Source: Ochrobactrum teleogrylli (GTDB lineage Bacteria; Pseudomonadota; Alphaproteobacteria; Rhizobiales; Rhizobiaceae). Taken from it: DNA of 64,000 nucleotides. Under the pieces are notes generated by a model. That model saw nothing but the letters and a program-made list of their open reading frames with translations. It was not told where the DNA came from and did not search any database. Positions 9,218-18,010 of this stretch are shown here, one piece after another. Within the stretch, counting starts at the first letter, position 1. Each line of letters starts with the position of its first letter. A program made the position numbers and the translations under genes. The DNA is taken from contig NZ_VEWL01000001.1 of assembly GCF_006376685.1 (NCBI RefSeq), forward strand, positions 62,001-126,000, written 5' to 3'.

Positions 9218-10243
9218 GTGTCGGAATTTTTTCTCTCGACCGACATGGTGGATGAAAGATATCGCACTGCCTTTTGGCAGGAAGTATCGAAGCTTATATA
9301 CGAAGTCTCTCCCGTAGACGAGGATGGTCATGCTGAACTGATCGGCACCATTCGCTCACGGATTTTTGACAGCATGGTGCTGGGCGACACGACATTCAAC
9401 GAGCAGATTTGCCGGCGAACGCCGGAGATCATTGCGCGCTCAAATCTCGATATCTGCCTGCTGCAGCTTGTCCTGTCGGGAGAATATACCGGTGACTTCG
9501 ATGGCACCTATGTTCAGGTGCAGCCGGGCGATATGTTTTTCGTGGACCTGACGAAAGTTCTGGACAGCCACAAGGAAGCGGGTGCGCGGGTGACCCTGGC
9601 GATCCCCCGGTTCGAGATCAATAAGTGGTTTCCTGCGAAGGATCTGCACGGGCTTATCCTGCCGCGGAATGTGAACATCAATCAGGTGTTGTTCGATTTC
9701 ATCTTGAGTCTGGATGGCGCGCTGGATTTCATTCAGGAGACTGAAATACCGGCGATCAAGGAGGCGCTTGTGCTGTTGCTGGTGGCGGCGGTGAATGGTG
9801 TCGCGCTCTCGCCGGCACAATCGAGCGCCATTGACCAGACGATGCGGCAAAGGGTGATCGACTATATCGATCTGAATATTCGCGACCGGCGTTTGAGCCC
9901 CAAGACGATCATGGCGCATTTCAAACTCTCCCACTCGCATCTGTACCGGCAGTTCGAGCAGGATGACGGCATCACCAAATTGATCCGGCAAAAGCGTCTG
10001 GATTTGGCCTATCGCTATCTGATCCATAGCAAAGGTAAGGCGGAAACGCTGAAAGAGGTCGCCTATAAATGCGGCTTTTCAGATCGCGCGCAGTTTACCC
10101 GGTTGTTCAAGGAACGTTACGATGTTTCACCGCAGGATTTACGCGAATTGAAGCGATTGCCGGGGCATGATCCGATGTCGGCTTCCAATCTGCACCAGCA
10201 TATTGAGGATCACCTGACGCGCATACAGCCCGCCAAACCGTGA
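9218..10243 (+). CDS. AraC-family transcription regulator, 341 aa
   Basis: DNA-binding regulator with an N-terminal AraC-binding-2 type sensor domain (about 20-190; FWQEVSKLIY and the GDMFFVDL strand) and a C-terminal pair of helix-turn-helix motifs (about 220-320), the second ending in the conserved KEVAYKCGFSDRAQFTRLFK and SPQDLREL. The start codon is GTG with AAAGG about ten bases before it. It faces away from the GH1-GH2-barrel operon across 509 bases, the classical arrangement for a pathway-specific activator, so it most likely controls that operon. Inducer unknown. Confidence 0.88.
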   Translation: MSEFFLSTDMVDERYRTAFWQEVSKLIYEVSPVDEDGHAELIGTIRSRIFDSMVLGDTTFNEQICRRTPEIIARSNLDICLLQLVLSGEYTGDFDGTYVQVQPGDMFFVDLTKVLDSHKEAGARVTLAIPRFEINKWFPAKDLHGLILPRNVNINQVLFDFILSLDGALDFIQETEIPAIKEALVLLLVAAVNGVALSPAQSSAIDQTMRQRVIDYIDLNIRDRRLSPKTIMAHFKLSHSHLYRQFEQDDGITKLIRQKRLDLAYRYLIHSKGKAETLKEVAYKCGFSDRAQFTRLFKERYDVSPQDLRELKRLPGHDPMSASNLHQHIEDHLTRIQPAKP

Positions 10244-10247
10244 AGGA

Positions 10248-11681
10248 TCAGACCGCAGCTTTTTGGTGGGCACGGTCTTGTTCCGCGATCAGCACGGTAA
10301 TGATGCCAGCCACGAGAACGGCGTGTTCGCTGACCTGCGGCAATCCCATCAGTTCGCCGAATGTCCCCCGCGCCAGCGGTCCGGCAATCAGCAATGTCTC
10401 GTCGGCGAAGCCCGACGTGGAGATTGCATGACTTTGCCAGTCGCAGAGCAGGCCAAGCCCCGTCGGGCAAAGCGCCAGATGGCCTGCTTCGGCAAGCGCC
10501 GCCAGCAAGGGTTGCGATCCGAGAATGCCGCCATGGCCGGGACCGGTGGTGACAACAACCTTGTCCACGTCGAGGATATCGAGTTGGCCTGTCCGGCGAT
10601 CCTTGAGACTGATGCGCAAAGTACCGCCGGAGGATTCCGCGCTACGGACGGAGGCAGCGCGCACCGAAAGGGTGCCCTCGACGATGGCGCGGTCCAGCGC
10701 ATTTTCCACCTGAGGCGCGATGCGGAAGCGATGCACGTCCCAGAATGGACGCACATGCCGCGCGATGCGTCTGCGCTCCGAAACAGGCAAAGCCCGCCAG
10801 ATGTTCTGCCCCTGAAGGCGGACCGCATCAAGAACCGGATGCCAGCTCAAGCCATCGGCGACTGCGGCTTTGACGGTTTCACGGACCCGTTGCAGCAATT
10901 GTGAAGCGCTGAGCGAGGGCGGGTTGAGAAAATCGCCATAAGGCTCGTGGGTGACATGGGGATGCCCGCGCGAGCGGAGACCACGGCGCGAAATCGAAAC
11001 GATCTGCCCCCTATGGCCATGCGCTTTCAGCGTGGCAATGACGTCGGCGGCGGTCAGTCCGTTGCCGACCACCAGCACGCGGTCGTCCGGCTGGACATTA
11101 TCCAGCGCGCTGGGGCGCGTTGCGTCGGCAATCAGCCCGGCATGGTCCCTGATCGGCGCGAGTACGCCGGGCAGCGAAGGGGCGGGGTGGCTGACCGCCA
11201 GGACGGCGATATCGGCAAAGACCGGCTCGCCATCTTCGGTGTCGATAGTCCAGAGGCCACTGTCTTTCGTTGCCTTCACGGCGCGGGTGCGGCGGTGTTC
11301 CACACGTCCGGCTTCAATTAGCGGCGCCAGCTTCGATGACGCATAAAGCCCAAATACCGTGCGGGCGGGGAAGGGCGCACCGTCTATGCTGAACGCATCC
11401 GGGTCGCCTTCCAATATTCCGGTTTCCGCAAGCCAGTTGCTGAAATCCTGTGGTTCGTCGGGCAGGATGGACATCCGGTCGGCAGGCACGTTGATGCGGT
11501 GCACGGGTTCGAGCGTATCATAGGCCAGACCGCGCCCAAGCTTTTCGCGCGGTTCAATCACCACGATCCGCCAGTTGGCGTCATGCCCTTGTTGGGACAG
11601 CTGGCGCGCCAGATGCAGTGCAACAGCCGCGCCTGTAAAACCGCCGCCGATAATGGCGACGGTGCTGCTGTGGGCGTTCAT
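10248..11681 (-). CDS. FAD/NAD(P)-binding oxidoreductase of the NAD_binding_9 type, 477 aa
   Basis: Flavoprotein with an N-terminal dinucleotide fold (VAIIGGGFTGAAVALHLARQL) and a second nucleotide-binding fold (VLVVGNGLTAADVIATLKAHG, near residue 190), like the YdhS-type FAD/NAD(P)-binding proteins whose reactions are mostly unknown. It follows the SsuD-like gene directly. A GTG at 11699 would overlap the upstream stop by four bases (GTGA), suggesting translational coupling; the ATG at 11681 starts just before the FAD motif and is the start I list. Both are possible. Context suggests a role in sulfonate or other organosulfur oxidation, perhaps handling flavin or NAD(P)H, but this is inference. 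Confidence 0.75.
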   Translation of the reverse strand: MNAHSSTVAIIGGGFTGAAVALHLARQLSQQGHDANWRIVVIEPREKLGRGLAYDTLEPVHRINVPADRMSILPDEPQDFSNWLAETGILEGDPDAFSIDGAPFPARTVFGLYASSKLAPLIEAGRVEHRRTRAVKATKDSGLWTIDTEDGEPVFADIAVLAVSHPAPSLPGVLAPIRDHAGLIADATRPSALDNVQPDDRVLVVGNGLTAADVIATLKAHGHRGQIVSISRRGLRSRGHPHVTHEPYGDFLNPPSLSASQLLQRVRETVKAAVADGLSWHPVLDAVRLQGQNIWRALPVSERRRIARHVRPFWDVHRFRIAPQVENALDRAIVEGTLSVRAASVRSAESSGGTLRISLKDRRTGQLDILDVDKVVVTTGPGHGGILGSQPLLAALAEAGHLALCPTGLGLLCDWQSHAISTSGFADETLLIAGPLARGTFGELMGLPQVSEHAVLVAGIITVLIAEQDRAHQKAAV

Positions 11682-11695
11682 CGGCATTTCAAATC

Positions 11696-12868
11696 TCACG
11701 AGCCGGAAGCGACCTTTACATTACCCCCATGTCCGCCGCCGCCAAAGACCTGTTTTTTGCCGAAGGACGAGCGGATCTGGTTGCGCGGTCCTTCCAGCCC
11801 CAATTCGGGGAACAGCAGTTCTGAAACGCGATAGGCTTCTTCCAGGTGCGGATAGCCGGAGGCGATCACCGTATCGATGCCCAATTCCTGATATTCGCGC
11901 AGGCGGGCGGCAACGGTTTGTGGCGAACCGACCAGCGCGGTCCCGGCGCCGGAGCGCACAAGGCCGATGCCCGCCCAGAGATTGGGCGAGACTTCCAGCT
12001 TGTCGCGGCGACCATTGTGCAAGGCGACCATACGAGCCTGACCGACAGAATCGGAATTCTTCAGGAAAACCTGCTGGGCGGCGGCGATGGTTTCGTCGTC
12101 GAGATGCGCAATGAGGCGGTCGGCGGCTTCCCACGCTTCCTCGTCGGTTTCGCGCACGATGAAGTGCAGGCGGATGCCGAACGAAATCTGGTCGTCGCGG
12201 CCCTTGGCTCTTGCGGCCTTGCGAACGGCGGCGATCTTTTCGCCGACTTGTGCCGGGGGTTCGCCCCAGGTCAGGTATTTATCGACGAGACCGACCGAAA
12301 AATCGATGCCTGCCTGCGACGAACCGCCGAAATAGATCGGCGGGCGGGCCTGCACGGGCGGCAGGCCAAGGGCAGCGTCATGGGCTTTGATGTATTTGCC
12401 GTCGAGATTGCCATGGCCCGTTTCGATCAGATCGTTGAACACCTGGAAGAATTCGTCGGCATGGTCGTAGCGTTCGTCATGCGGCAGGAAAATGCCATCG
12501 CCAGCCAGTTCCTGCTGACTGCCGCCAACGACGATATTGAGAAGCAGCCTGCCCTGAGACACGCGGTCGAGCGTCGAGGCAAGGCGGGCATAATAGGCGG
12601 GCGAAGCCACGCCGGGCCGGATTGCGACAAGGAATTTCAGCTTTTCCGTGTAAGCGGCAAGATTGGCGGCCAGAACGAAGGATTCTTCGCAGGCAACCCC
12701 TGTCGGGATCAGAACGCCGGAATAGCCGAGGCGGTCTGCCGCCTGCGCGATTTCCCGGAAATAGGCGGGATCGGAAGGGCGGCTCAGCGCTTCGGTTCCC
12801 AGATAGGTGCCGTCACCCGAAGACGGGATGAACCAGAGAAAATCGAGCGGCTTTCCATTGGCGGACAT
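11696..12868 (-). CDS. ssuD: FMNH2-dependent alkanesulfonate monooxygenase (SsuD-like), 390 aa
   Basis: Luciferase-like flavin monooxygenase releasing sulfite from alkanesulfonates with reduced FMN supplied by a separate reductase. The sequence follows the SsuD pattern: [15 protein letters not shown] at the N-terminus, [48 protein letters not shown], and a C-terminal [15 protein letters not shown]. Length is usual for the family (about 380). No SsuE-type reductase and no ssuABC transporter is nearby; the only partner is the FAD/NAD(P)-binding protein directly downstream. It diverges from the LacI regulator of the pentitol operon. Another LLM enzyme with similar substrate is the main alternative. 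Confidence 0.85.
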   Translation of the reverse strand: MSANGKPLDFLWFIPSSGDGTYLGTEALSRPSDPAYFREIAQAADRLGYSGVLIPTGVACEESFVLAANLAAYTEKLKFLVAIRPGVASPAYYARLASTLDRVSQGRLLLNIVVGGSQQELAGDGIFLPHDERYDHADEFFQVFNDLIETGHGNLDGKYIKAHDAALGLPPVQARPPIYFGGSSQAGIDFSVGLVDKYLTWGEPPAQVGEKIAAVRKAARAKGRDDQISFGIRLHFIVRETDEEAWEAADRLIAHLDDETIAAAQQVFLKNSDSVGQARMVALHNGRRDKLEVSPNLWAGIGLVRSGAGTALVGSPQTVAARLREYQELGIDTVIASGYPHLEEAYRVSELLFPELGLEGPRNQIRSSFGKKQVFGGGGHGGNVKVASGS

Positions 12869-13193
12869 GAGAGACCTTTCTTCCTGTGTTCCGTATGCCC
12901 GCGCATTGCCCGATTAATGCCATCGGGCGCTCGCAGCAGCGGAGCGTGTTCGGGGAATATTGTACCTGAGCAGATCGCCCGCTTAAGGAATGCGATGCTA
13001 AAAACTGCGCCCTGCGTGAAGTTTATCGGTGCGCTTGACCGCTTTATTGCGAAACTTGATTGCTGTTGTCTCCGGTGGGCTGGGATAAACAGCAAAGCGT
13101 CAACTCTGTGGGTGTTGCGCCAGCAATCGGAGAAACGTGTTCCAGTTTCTGCTTCTGAGCGCTATTTCTATACAGTCAAAAGAAGGAGCCAGA
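12869..13193. other. Divergent intergenic region between ssuD and the LacI regulator
   Basis: 325 bases without a credible gene; it must carry two divergent promoters. I see a good ribosome site (AAGGAG, 13183-13188) before the LacI start and no clear operator palindrome. Confidence 0.5.
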
Positions 13194-14249
13194 ATGCGCC
13201 GCGACAAGAAGAAGGCGACGATATACGACCTTTCCGTTCTGTCGGGCAGCTCGCCTTCCACGGTCAGCGCAGTGCTGAACGGCACGTGGCGCAAGCGCAG
13301 GATCAGTCAGGCGACCGCGGAATCCATTCTGGGTCTTGCCGAACAGCACCAATATACTGCCAACCGTCAGGCGCAGGGGTTGCGCCATTCCCGCTCCGGC
13401 CTTGTCGGGTTGCTTTTGCCTTTGCATGACAACCGCTTTTTCTCGTCCATGGCGCAGACATTCGAAGCGCATGTGCGCGCACGTGGTCTTTGCCCGGTCG
13501 TGGTCAGCGCGGGGCGCGATCCGGCTGAGGAACGCGAAACGGCGGAAACGCTGATTTCCTATTCCATCGACGAGTTGTTCATCTGCGGCGCGACAGACCC
13601 GGACAGCCTGCATGAACTCTGCGAACAGGCAGCACTCCCGCATGTGAATATCGATCTGCCGGGAGCGAAGGCTCCATCGGTGACTACCGATAATTTCGCC
13701 GGTGGCCGCATGCTGACGGAAGCGATCATCGCGCATTTTGCCGATCGTGAACCGTTGCAGCCGATGGAGCTTTGTCTGTTTGGCGGTCGCAATGACGAAT
13801 CCACGCGCCAGCGTATTCGCGGCTTTCATGACGCCAAGCAGACCGTTCTCGGGTCTGATCCGGAAGATTGCGTTTTCCGCACCGGCTATTCGCCGTCAAA
13901 TACTGTGCGGGCGCTGGATGAATATCGCGAGCGTCACGGTCGGTTGCCGCGCGGTCTGTTCGTCAATTCGTCGATCAATCTTGAGGGCCTGCTGCGCTAT
14001 ATGGTCGAGCACCCGCACGAGCAGCTCGATGATCTTGTGGTCGGCTGTTACGACTATGACCCCTTTGCCTCTTTCCTGTCGTTTCCGGTGATTTCAATCC
14101 AGCAGGATGTGGAAGGCATGATCGCCAAAGCCTTCGAACTGATGGAAAAGCACGTCACGGCGCCGGAACTACACCTCGTTATGCCCAGATTAATCGCGCC
14201 GCGTTCAGCGATCCCGCTGCCGGTGGATAGTCTTAAAGATATCAAATAA
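13194..14249 (+). CDS. LacI-family repressor of the downstream pentitol operon, 351 aa
   Basis: N-terminal LacI helix-turn-helix (ATIYDLSVLSGSSPSTVSAV, residues 8-27, then a hinge helix ANRQAQGLRHSRSG) followed by a periplasmic-binding-protein-like sensor domain (about 65-345). ATG at 13194 lies six bases after AAGGAG. It points towards the ABC transporter, SDR and kinase genes; a 20-bp perfect palindrome lies between (14388-14407), just where a LacI-type operator for that operon would be. The ligand is probably the transported pentitol or its ketose product (inference from context). Confidence 0.9.
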   Translation: MRRDKKKATIYDLSVLSGSSPSTVSAVLNGTWRKRRISQATAESILGLAEQHQYTANRQAQGLRHSRSGLVGLLLPLHDNRFFSSMAQTFEAHVRARGLCPVVVSAGRDPAEERETAETLISYSIDELFICGATDPDSLHELCEQAALPHVNIDLPGAKAPSVTTDNFAGGRMLTEAIIAHFADREPLQPMELCLFGGRNDESTRQRIRGFHDAKQTVLGSDPEDCVFRTGYSPSNTVRALDEYRERHGRLPRGLFVNSSINLEGLLRYMVEHPHEQLDDLVVGCYDYDPFASFLSFPVISIQQDVEGMIAKAFELMEKHVTAPELHLVMPRLIAPRSAIPLPVDSLKDIK

Positions 14250-14387
14250 TTGAGCGATCTCGGCTCTGCACTAACCGGAGCGATGTCCGAGGACTTTGTT
14301 CCCGATTTGTCGAAGTCTTACAGACGCCAGCAACCCATCCCTCGCTGAATCGTGTTGACAGATTTCAGGGGCTGGCGCATTATCACC

Positions 14388-14407
14388 TTGCACAATCGAT
14401 TGTGCAA
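14388..14407. promoter_or_regulatory. Candidate LacI-family operator, 20-bp perfect palindrome
   Basis: TTGCACAATCGATTGTGCAA is identical on both strands and has the central CG typical of LacI/GalR operators. It lies between the LacI gene and the transporter operon. The match to the regulator is by position, not by experiment. Confidence 0.7.
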
Positions 14408-14598
14408 ATTGTTGTGCAGAGTTACAGCATCTCCAACTGGGAAGAGGCCCGGGACGAGATGCCGCCGCCTGATGGGAGATGGCGGCGCTGGCAGGTGGAG
14501 GCAATACGAAGCGCGTTTCTGAAAATGGCTGGTTGGCGTGTGTTCCGATCTGTTTGAATCGGATCGGCGCTCTAGTTGGTCATGCGAGGATACTTCGT

Positions 14599-14622
14599 CC
14601 GAAAGGCGTTTCACGCTTTCGG
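14599..14622. repeat. Short palindromic repeat, copy ahead of the binding-protein gene
   Basis: CCGAAAGGCG-TTTCA-CGCTTTCGG forms a hairpin. Together with the following GCATGT it resembles the element after the same gene at 15841-15870; both look like shortened members of the palindromic repeat family scattered in rhizobial and Brucella genomes. Confidence 0.5.
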
Positions 14623-14730
14623 CATGTAACCTTGGAGGTGAGCCCTTGGCTTCAGCGCATGTAAAGCCGTCTCTTGCGGGCAAATTCCCGGTCGAATGCC
14701 AGAAGAACAGACAATCAGGAGGAGAGTGTC

Positions 14731-15783
14731 ATGAAGGTATCGAAGATGACAGGCGCGCTGGCTGGCGTGCTGATGATGGCCGCTACGACGGCGCATGCGG
14801 AAGTCAAGGACGCGGTGGTCGGATTTTTGATGCCGGATCAGGCATCCACGCGCTATGAAGAGCGCGATTTCCCAGGTTTTGCAGCAGAAATGAAGAAGCT
14901 CTGCGAAAGCTGCAAGGTGCTCTATCTCAACGCCGATGGCGATGCGACCAAGCAGCAGCAGCAGTTCAATTCGGTCATTTCGCAGGGCGCCAAGGTGATC
15001 GTTCTCGATGCCGTGGATACTGCAGCTGCAGCCTCGCTGGTGAAGCTCGCCCAGTCGCAGGACATCAAGGTCATCGCCTATGACCGCCCGATCCCGGATG
15101 CGACGTCGGATTTCTATGTCTCGTTCGACAATGAAGCCATCGGCAAGTCGATTGCCGAATCGCTCGTCAAGCAGCTGAAGGCCAAGAACGTTCCGGCCGA
15201 CAAGGGCGGCGTTCTCCAGATCAACGGTTCGCCGACCGATGCGGCTGCCGGTCTCATCAAGAACGGTATACATGCCGGTCTGAAGGACAGCGGCTACAAG
15301 ACGCTGGCCGAATATGACACGCCGGAATGGGCGCCAAGCAAGGCGCAGCAATGGGCGAGCGGTCAGATTACCCGCTTCAACGACCAGATCGTCGGCATCG
15401 TGGCTGCCAATGACGGCACCGCAGGCGGTGCGATTGCTGCCATGAAGGCTGCGGGTATCGATCCGCTGCCGCCGATTACCGGCAATGACGCGACCATTGC
15501 GGCGCTTCAGCTCATCATTTCCGGCGATCAGTACAACACCATCAACAAGCCATCGGAAATCGTTGCTTCGGAAGCTGCGCGCGTTGCCGCCCAGCTGCTG
15601 AACGGCGAAACGCCGAAGGCTGAAACCACGCTTTACAACACGCCATCGAAGCTCTTCGTCCCGGCGGTTGTGACGGCCGAAAACCTCAAGGCTGAAATCA
15701 TCGACAAGAACATCGTGCCCGCAGCAACGCTGTGCGTCGATCGCTATGCCGATGGCTGCAAGAAGCTTGGCATCACGCAATAA
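14731..15783 (+). CDS. Sugar/polyol ABC transporter substrate-binding protein, 350 aa
   Basis: Periplasmic binding protein of the ribose/xylose type (Peripla_BP_4). Signal peptide MKVSKMTGALAGVLMMAATT, cleavage after HAE/AHA near residue 22. Mature part begins DAVVGFLMPDQASTRYEERD, typical of XylF-like proteins, and continues with KVIVLDAVD, VIAYDRPI and VAANDGTAGGAIAAMKAAG. The ATG has AGGAGGAGAG just upstream. First gene of the operon with ATPase, permease, SDR and kinase; a terminator-like hairpin follows, which probably makes this gene more abundant than the rest. Substrate inferred as ribitol or a related pentitol from the downstream enzymes. Confidence 0.9.
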   Translation: MKVSKMTGALAGVLMMAATTAHAEVKDAVVGFLMPDQASTRYEERDFPGFAAEMKKLCESCKVLYLNADGDATKQQQQFNSVISQGAKVIVLDAVDTAAAASLVKLAQSQDIKVIAYDRPIPDATSDFYVSFDNEAIGKSIAESLVKQLKAKNVPADKGGVLQINGSPTDAAAGLIKNGIHAGLKDSGYKTLAEYDTPEWAPSKAQQWASGQITRFNDQIVGIVAANDGTAGGAIAAMKAAGIDPLPPITGNDATIAALQLIISGDQYNTINKPSEIVASEAARVAAQLLNGETPKAETTLYNTPSKLFVPAVVTAENLKAEIIDKNIVPAATLCVDRYADGCKKLGITQ

Positions 15784-15793
15784 TTCAACGATG

Positions 15794-15837
15794 CGCCCGG
15801 TCGGTTTTCCGGTCGGGCGTCTTTTTTACGCACATCC
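15794..15837 (+). terminator. Attenuating terminator after the binding-protein gene
   Basis: CGCCCG and CGGGCG arms with an inner imperfect stem, followed by TCTTTTTT. Placed between binding-protein and ATPase genes, it likely allows partial read-through. Confidence 0.7.
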
Positions 15838-15840
15838 AAT

Positions 15841-15871
15841 CCGAAAGCCGTTTCACATTTTTCGGGATGTG
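15841..15871. repeat. Short palindromic repeat, copy after the binding-protein gene
   Basis: CCGAAAGCCGTTTCACATTT and the following TTCGGGATGT match the copy at 14599-14622 in order and spacing. It is a degenerate hairpin of the rhizobial short-palindrome type. Confidence 0.5.
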
Positions 15872-15923
15872 CTGTGTTTCGTGCGCAAAGGCATATCGTG
15901 AGATGTGCCGGGGAAAGTGAAAA

Positions 15924-16751
15924 ATGTCCCAGGAAAACAAAGCGGCGACGTCATCGTCGCAGCCCGTGCTGCGTCTCAGCGGCATTTCCAAGAATTTCGG
16001 CGCTGTTTCCGCGCTGACCGATATCGATCTGGAAGTCTATCCGGGGGAAGTCGTGGCGCTGGTGGGCGACAATGGCGCCGGAAAATCGACGCTCATCAAG
16101 ACACTCGCCGGTGTGCATCAGCCGAGTTCGGGTACGATAGAATTCAATGGCGAGAAGGTTGTGCTGTCCTCGCCGGGCGATGCGCTCGACCTTGGCATAG
16201 CGACGGTCTTTCAGGATCTGGCGCTGTGCGAAAATCTCGATGTCGTCGCCAATATTTTCCTTGGTCGGGAGCTTAGCCCCTATCGCCTCGATGAAGTGTC
16301 GATGGAAATCAAGGCATGGAAGCTTTTGAACGAGCTTTCCGCCCGTATCCCCAGCGTCCGCGAGCCGGTCGCCTCGCTTTCGGGCGGCCAGCGGCAGACC
16401 GTTGCGATTTCGCGCTCGCTGCTGCTCGATCCAAAGCTCATCATGCTCGATGAACCGACCGCAGCGCTTGGTGTCGCGCAGACGGCGGAAGTGCTCGATC
16501 TGATCGAGCGTGTGCGTGATCGCGGTCTGGGCGTGCTGATGATCAGCCATAATATGGAAGATGTGCGCGCTGTCGCAGACCGCATCGTGGTGCTGCGTCT
16601 TGGTCGCAATAACGGTGTTTTCTATCCGGATTCATCGAATGAGGAACTGGTCGCCGCCATCACCGGCGCAACCAGCAATTCCGTTTCCCGCCGTGCCGAA
16701 CGACGTCAGGCACAGCACGATGACGCTCATGACCGGGGAGAAGCACGATGA
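15924..16751 (+). CDS. Sugar ABC transporter ATP-binding protein, single domain, 275 aa
   Basis: Energises the importer. Walker A GDNGAGKST (residues about 50-58), Q-loop TVFQDLALCENL, signature LSGGQRQ, Walker B LIMLDEPTAALG and H-loop MISHN are all intact. Most ribose-type importers have a double-length ATPase of about 500 residues; this one has one nucleotide-binding domain, as in the fructose FrcA type, so it should act as a homodimer. Its stop overlaps the permease start by four bases (ATGA). Confidence 0.92.
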   Translation: MSQENKAATSSSQPVLRLSGISKNFGAVSALTDIDLEVYPGEVVALVGDNGAGKSTLIKTLAGVHQPSSGTIEFNGEKVVLSSPGDALDLGIATVFQDLALCENLDVVANIFLGRELSPYRLDEVSMEIKAWKLLNELSARIPSVREPVASLSGGQRQTVAISRSLLLDPKLIMLDEPTAALGVAQTAEVLDLIERVRDRGLGVLMISHNMEDVRAVADRIVVLRLGRNNGVFYPDSSNEELVAAITGATSNSVSRRAERRQAQHDDAHDRGEAR

Positions 16752-17992
16752 ACCAGACAACCGGAAATACCCCGCTCGACCGGCAGGATGCCCGCGTGCG
16801 CCATGATGAAGGCGTTTCGGGCGCGCTGCGTGGCTTCTTCGACCGCGTTCGCTCGGGCGATCTTGGCTCGCTGCCGGTTATTGTCGGCCTCGTCATCATC
16901 TGGACCGTGTTCCAGACGCTGAACCCGGTTTTCCTGTCGAGCAACAACCTCGTGAACCTGTTGTTCGATTGCTCGACCATCGGCGTCATTTCGCTTGGCA
17001 TCGTCTGCATTTTGATGCTTGGCGAAATCGATCTTTCAGTCGGCTCCGTCAGCGGTCTGGCCTCCGCCATCGTCGGCGTGCTGTGGGTCAACAATGGCTG
17101 GCCGGTGGCGTTGGCGATTGTCGCAGCCCTTTGCGCGGGAGCGCTGATCGGCCTGCTCTACGCCTTCCTTTATAACCGCTTCAGCATGCCAAGCTTCGTT
17201 TCGACGCTGGCGGGCCTGCTCGCGGCACTTGGTCTCCAGCTTTATCTCCTCGGCAATACCGGCTCGATCAACCTGCCCTATGGCTCGTGGCTCGTCAGCT
17301 TCGGCCAGCTTCTGGTGATGCCGCGTCCGCTCTCCTATGCGCTGGCGCTGATTGCCGGTCTTGCGATCTTCTTCACGGGTTTCCGCTCGGCGCAGCGTCG
17401 TCGCGAGGCCGGGCTTTCGGCACCTTCCGTCTCAGGGATCGCGCTGAAGGCCATTGTCATCACGCTGATCGTCGGCGGTGCCGTGTTCTATCTCAACCAG
17501 TCGCGTGGCGTGCCGTGGATGTTCGGCTTGTTTGTGGCGCTGGTGGTTGCCATGAACTATGCGCTGACCCGCACCCGCTGGGGCCGCGCCATGCAGGCTG
17601 TCGGCGGCAATCGTGAAGCTGCGCGCCGTGCCGGTATCAACGTCACCTTCATCTATATTTCCGCCTTCGTCACCTGTTCGGTATTGGCTGCGGCGGGCGG
17701 CATTCTCGCCGCTTCGCGTTTGGCATCGTCCAGCCAGCAGGCCGGTACGGGCGACGTCAACCTCAACGCCATTGCAGCAGCGGTCATCGGTGGCACAAGT
17801 CTGTTCGGCGGTCGCGGCAGCGCCTGGTCCGCCTTGCTTGGCATCATCGTCATCCAGTCGATTGCCAGCGGTCTGACCTTGCTCGATCTGTCGTCGTCGC
17901 TTCGCTACATGATCACCGGTGCCGTGCTGGCAATTGCCGTGATTGTCGATTCTCTTGCACGCCGCTCGCGCCAGTCGCACGGTCGCGCTTAA
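16748..17992 (+). CDS. Sugar ABC transporter permease (XylH/FrcC type), 414 aa
   Basis: Inner-membrane channel of the importer, about ten hydrophobic segments between residues 40 and 405. Family features include LLFDCSTIGVISLGIVCILM, LGEIDLSVGSVSGLASAI and the late GGTSLFGGRGSAWSALLG loop that contacts the ATPase. A charged cytoplasmic N-terminus precedes the first segment. It starts inside the ATPase gene (four-base overlap) and is followed after 18 bases by the SDR gene, so translation is coupled. Confidence 0.92.
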   Translation: MNQTTGNTPLDRQDARVRHDEGVSGALRGFFDRVRSGDLGSLPVIVGLVIIWTVFQTLNPVFLSSNNLVNLLFDCSTIGVISLGIVCILMLGEIDLSVGSVSGLASAIVGVLWVNNGWPVALAIVAALCAGALIGLLYAFLYNRFSMPSFVSTLAGLLAALGLQLYLLGNTGSINLPYGSWLVSFGQLLVMPRPLSYALALIAGLAIFFTGFRSAQRRREAGLSAPSVSGIALKAIVITLIVGGAVFYLNQSRGVPWMFGLFVALVVAMNYALTRTRWGRAMQAVGGNREAARRAGINVTFIYISAFVTCSVLAAAGGILAASRLASSSQQAGTGDVNLNAIAAAVIGGTSLFGGRGSAWSALLGIIVIQSIASGLTLLDLSSSLRYMITGAVLAIAVIVDSLARRSRQSHGRA

Positions 17993-18010
17993 CATAAAAG
18001 GATTCTCCAA

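Larger units (their letters stand above)
14250..14730. other. Control region of the pentitol operon
   Basis: 481 bases without a gene. It holds a 20-bp perfect palindrome (14388-14407), a nearby TTGTTGTGCAG that repeats half of it, and a short hairpin repeat at 14599-14622 ahead of the binding-protein gene. The promoter itself I cannot place with confidence. Confidence 0.6.

Noticed and set aside
11846..13429. 527-codon plus-strand frame across ssuD and the LacI start
   Set aside because: Antisense shadow of SsuD that also runs out of frame into the LacI gene; both of those match known families.
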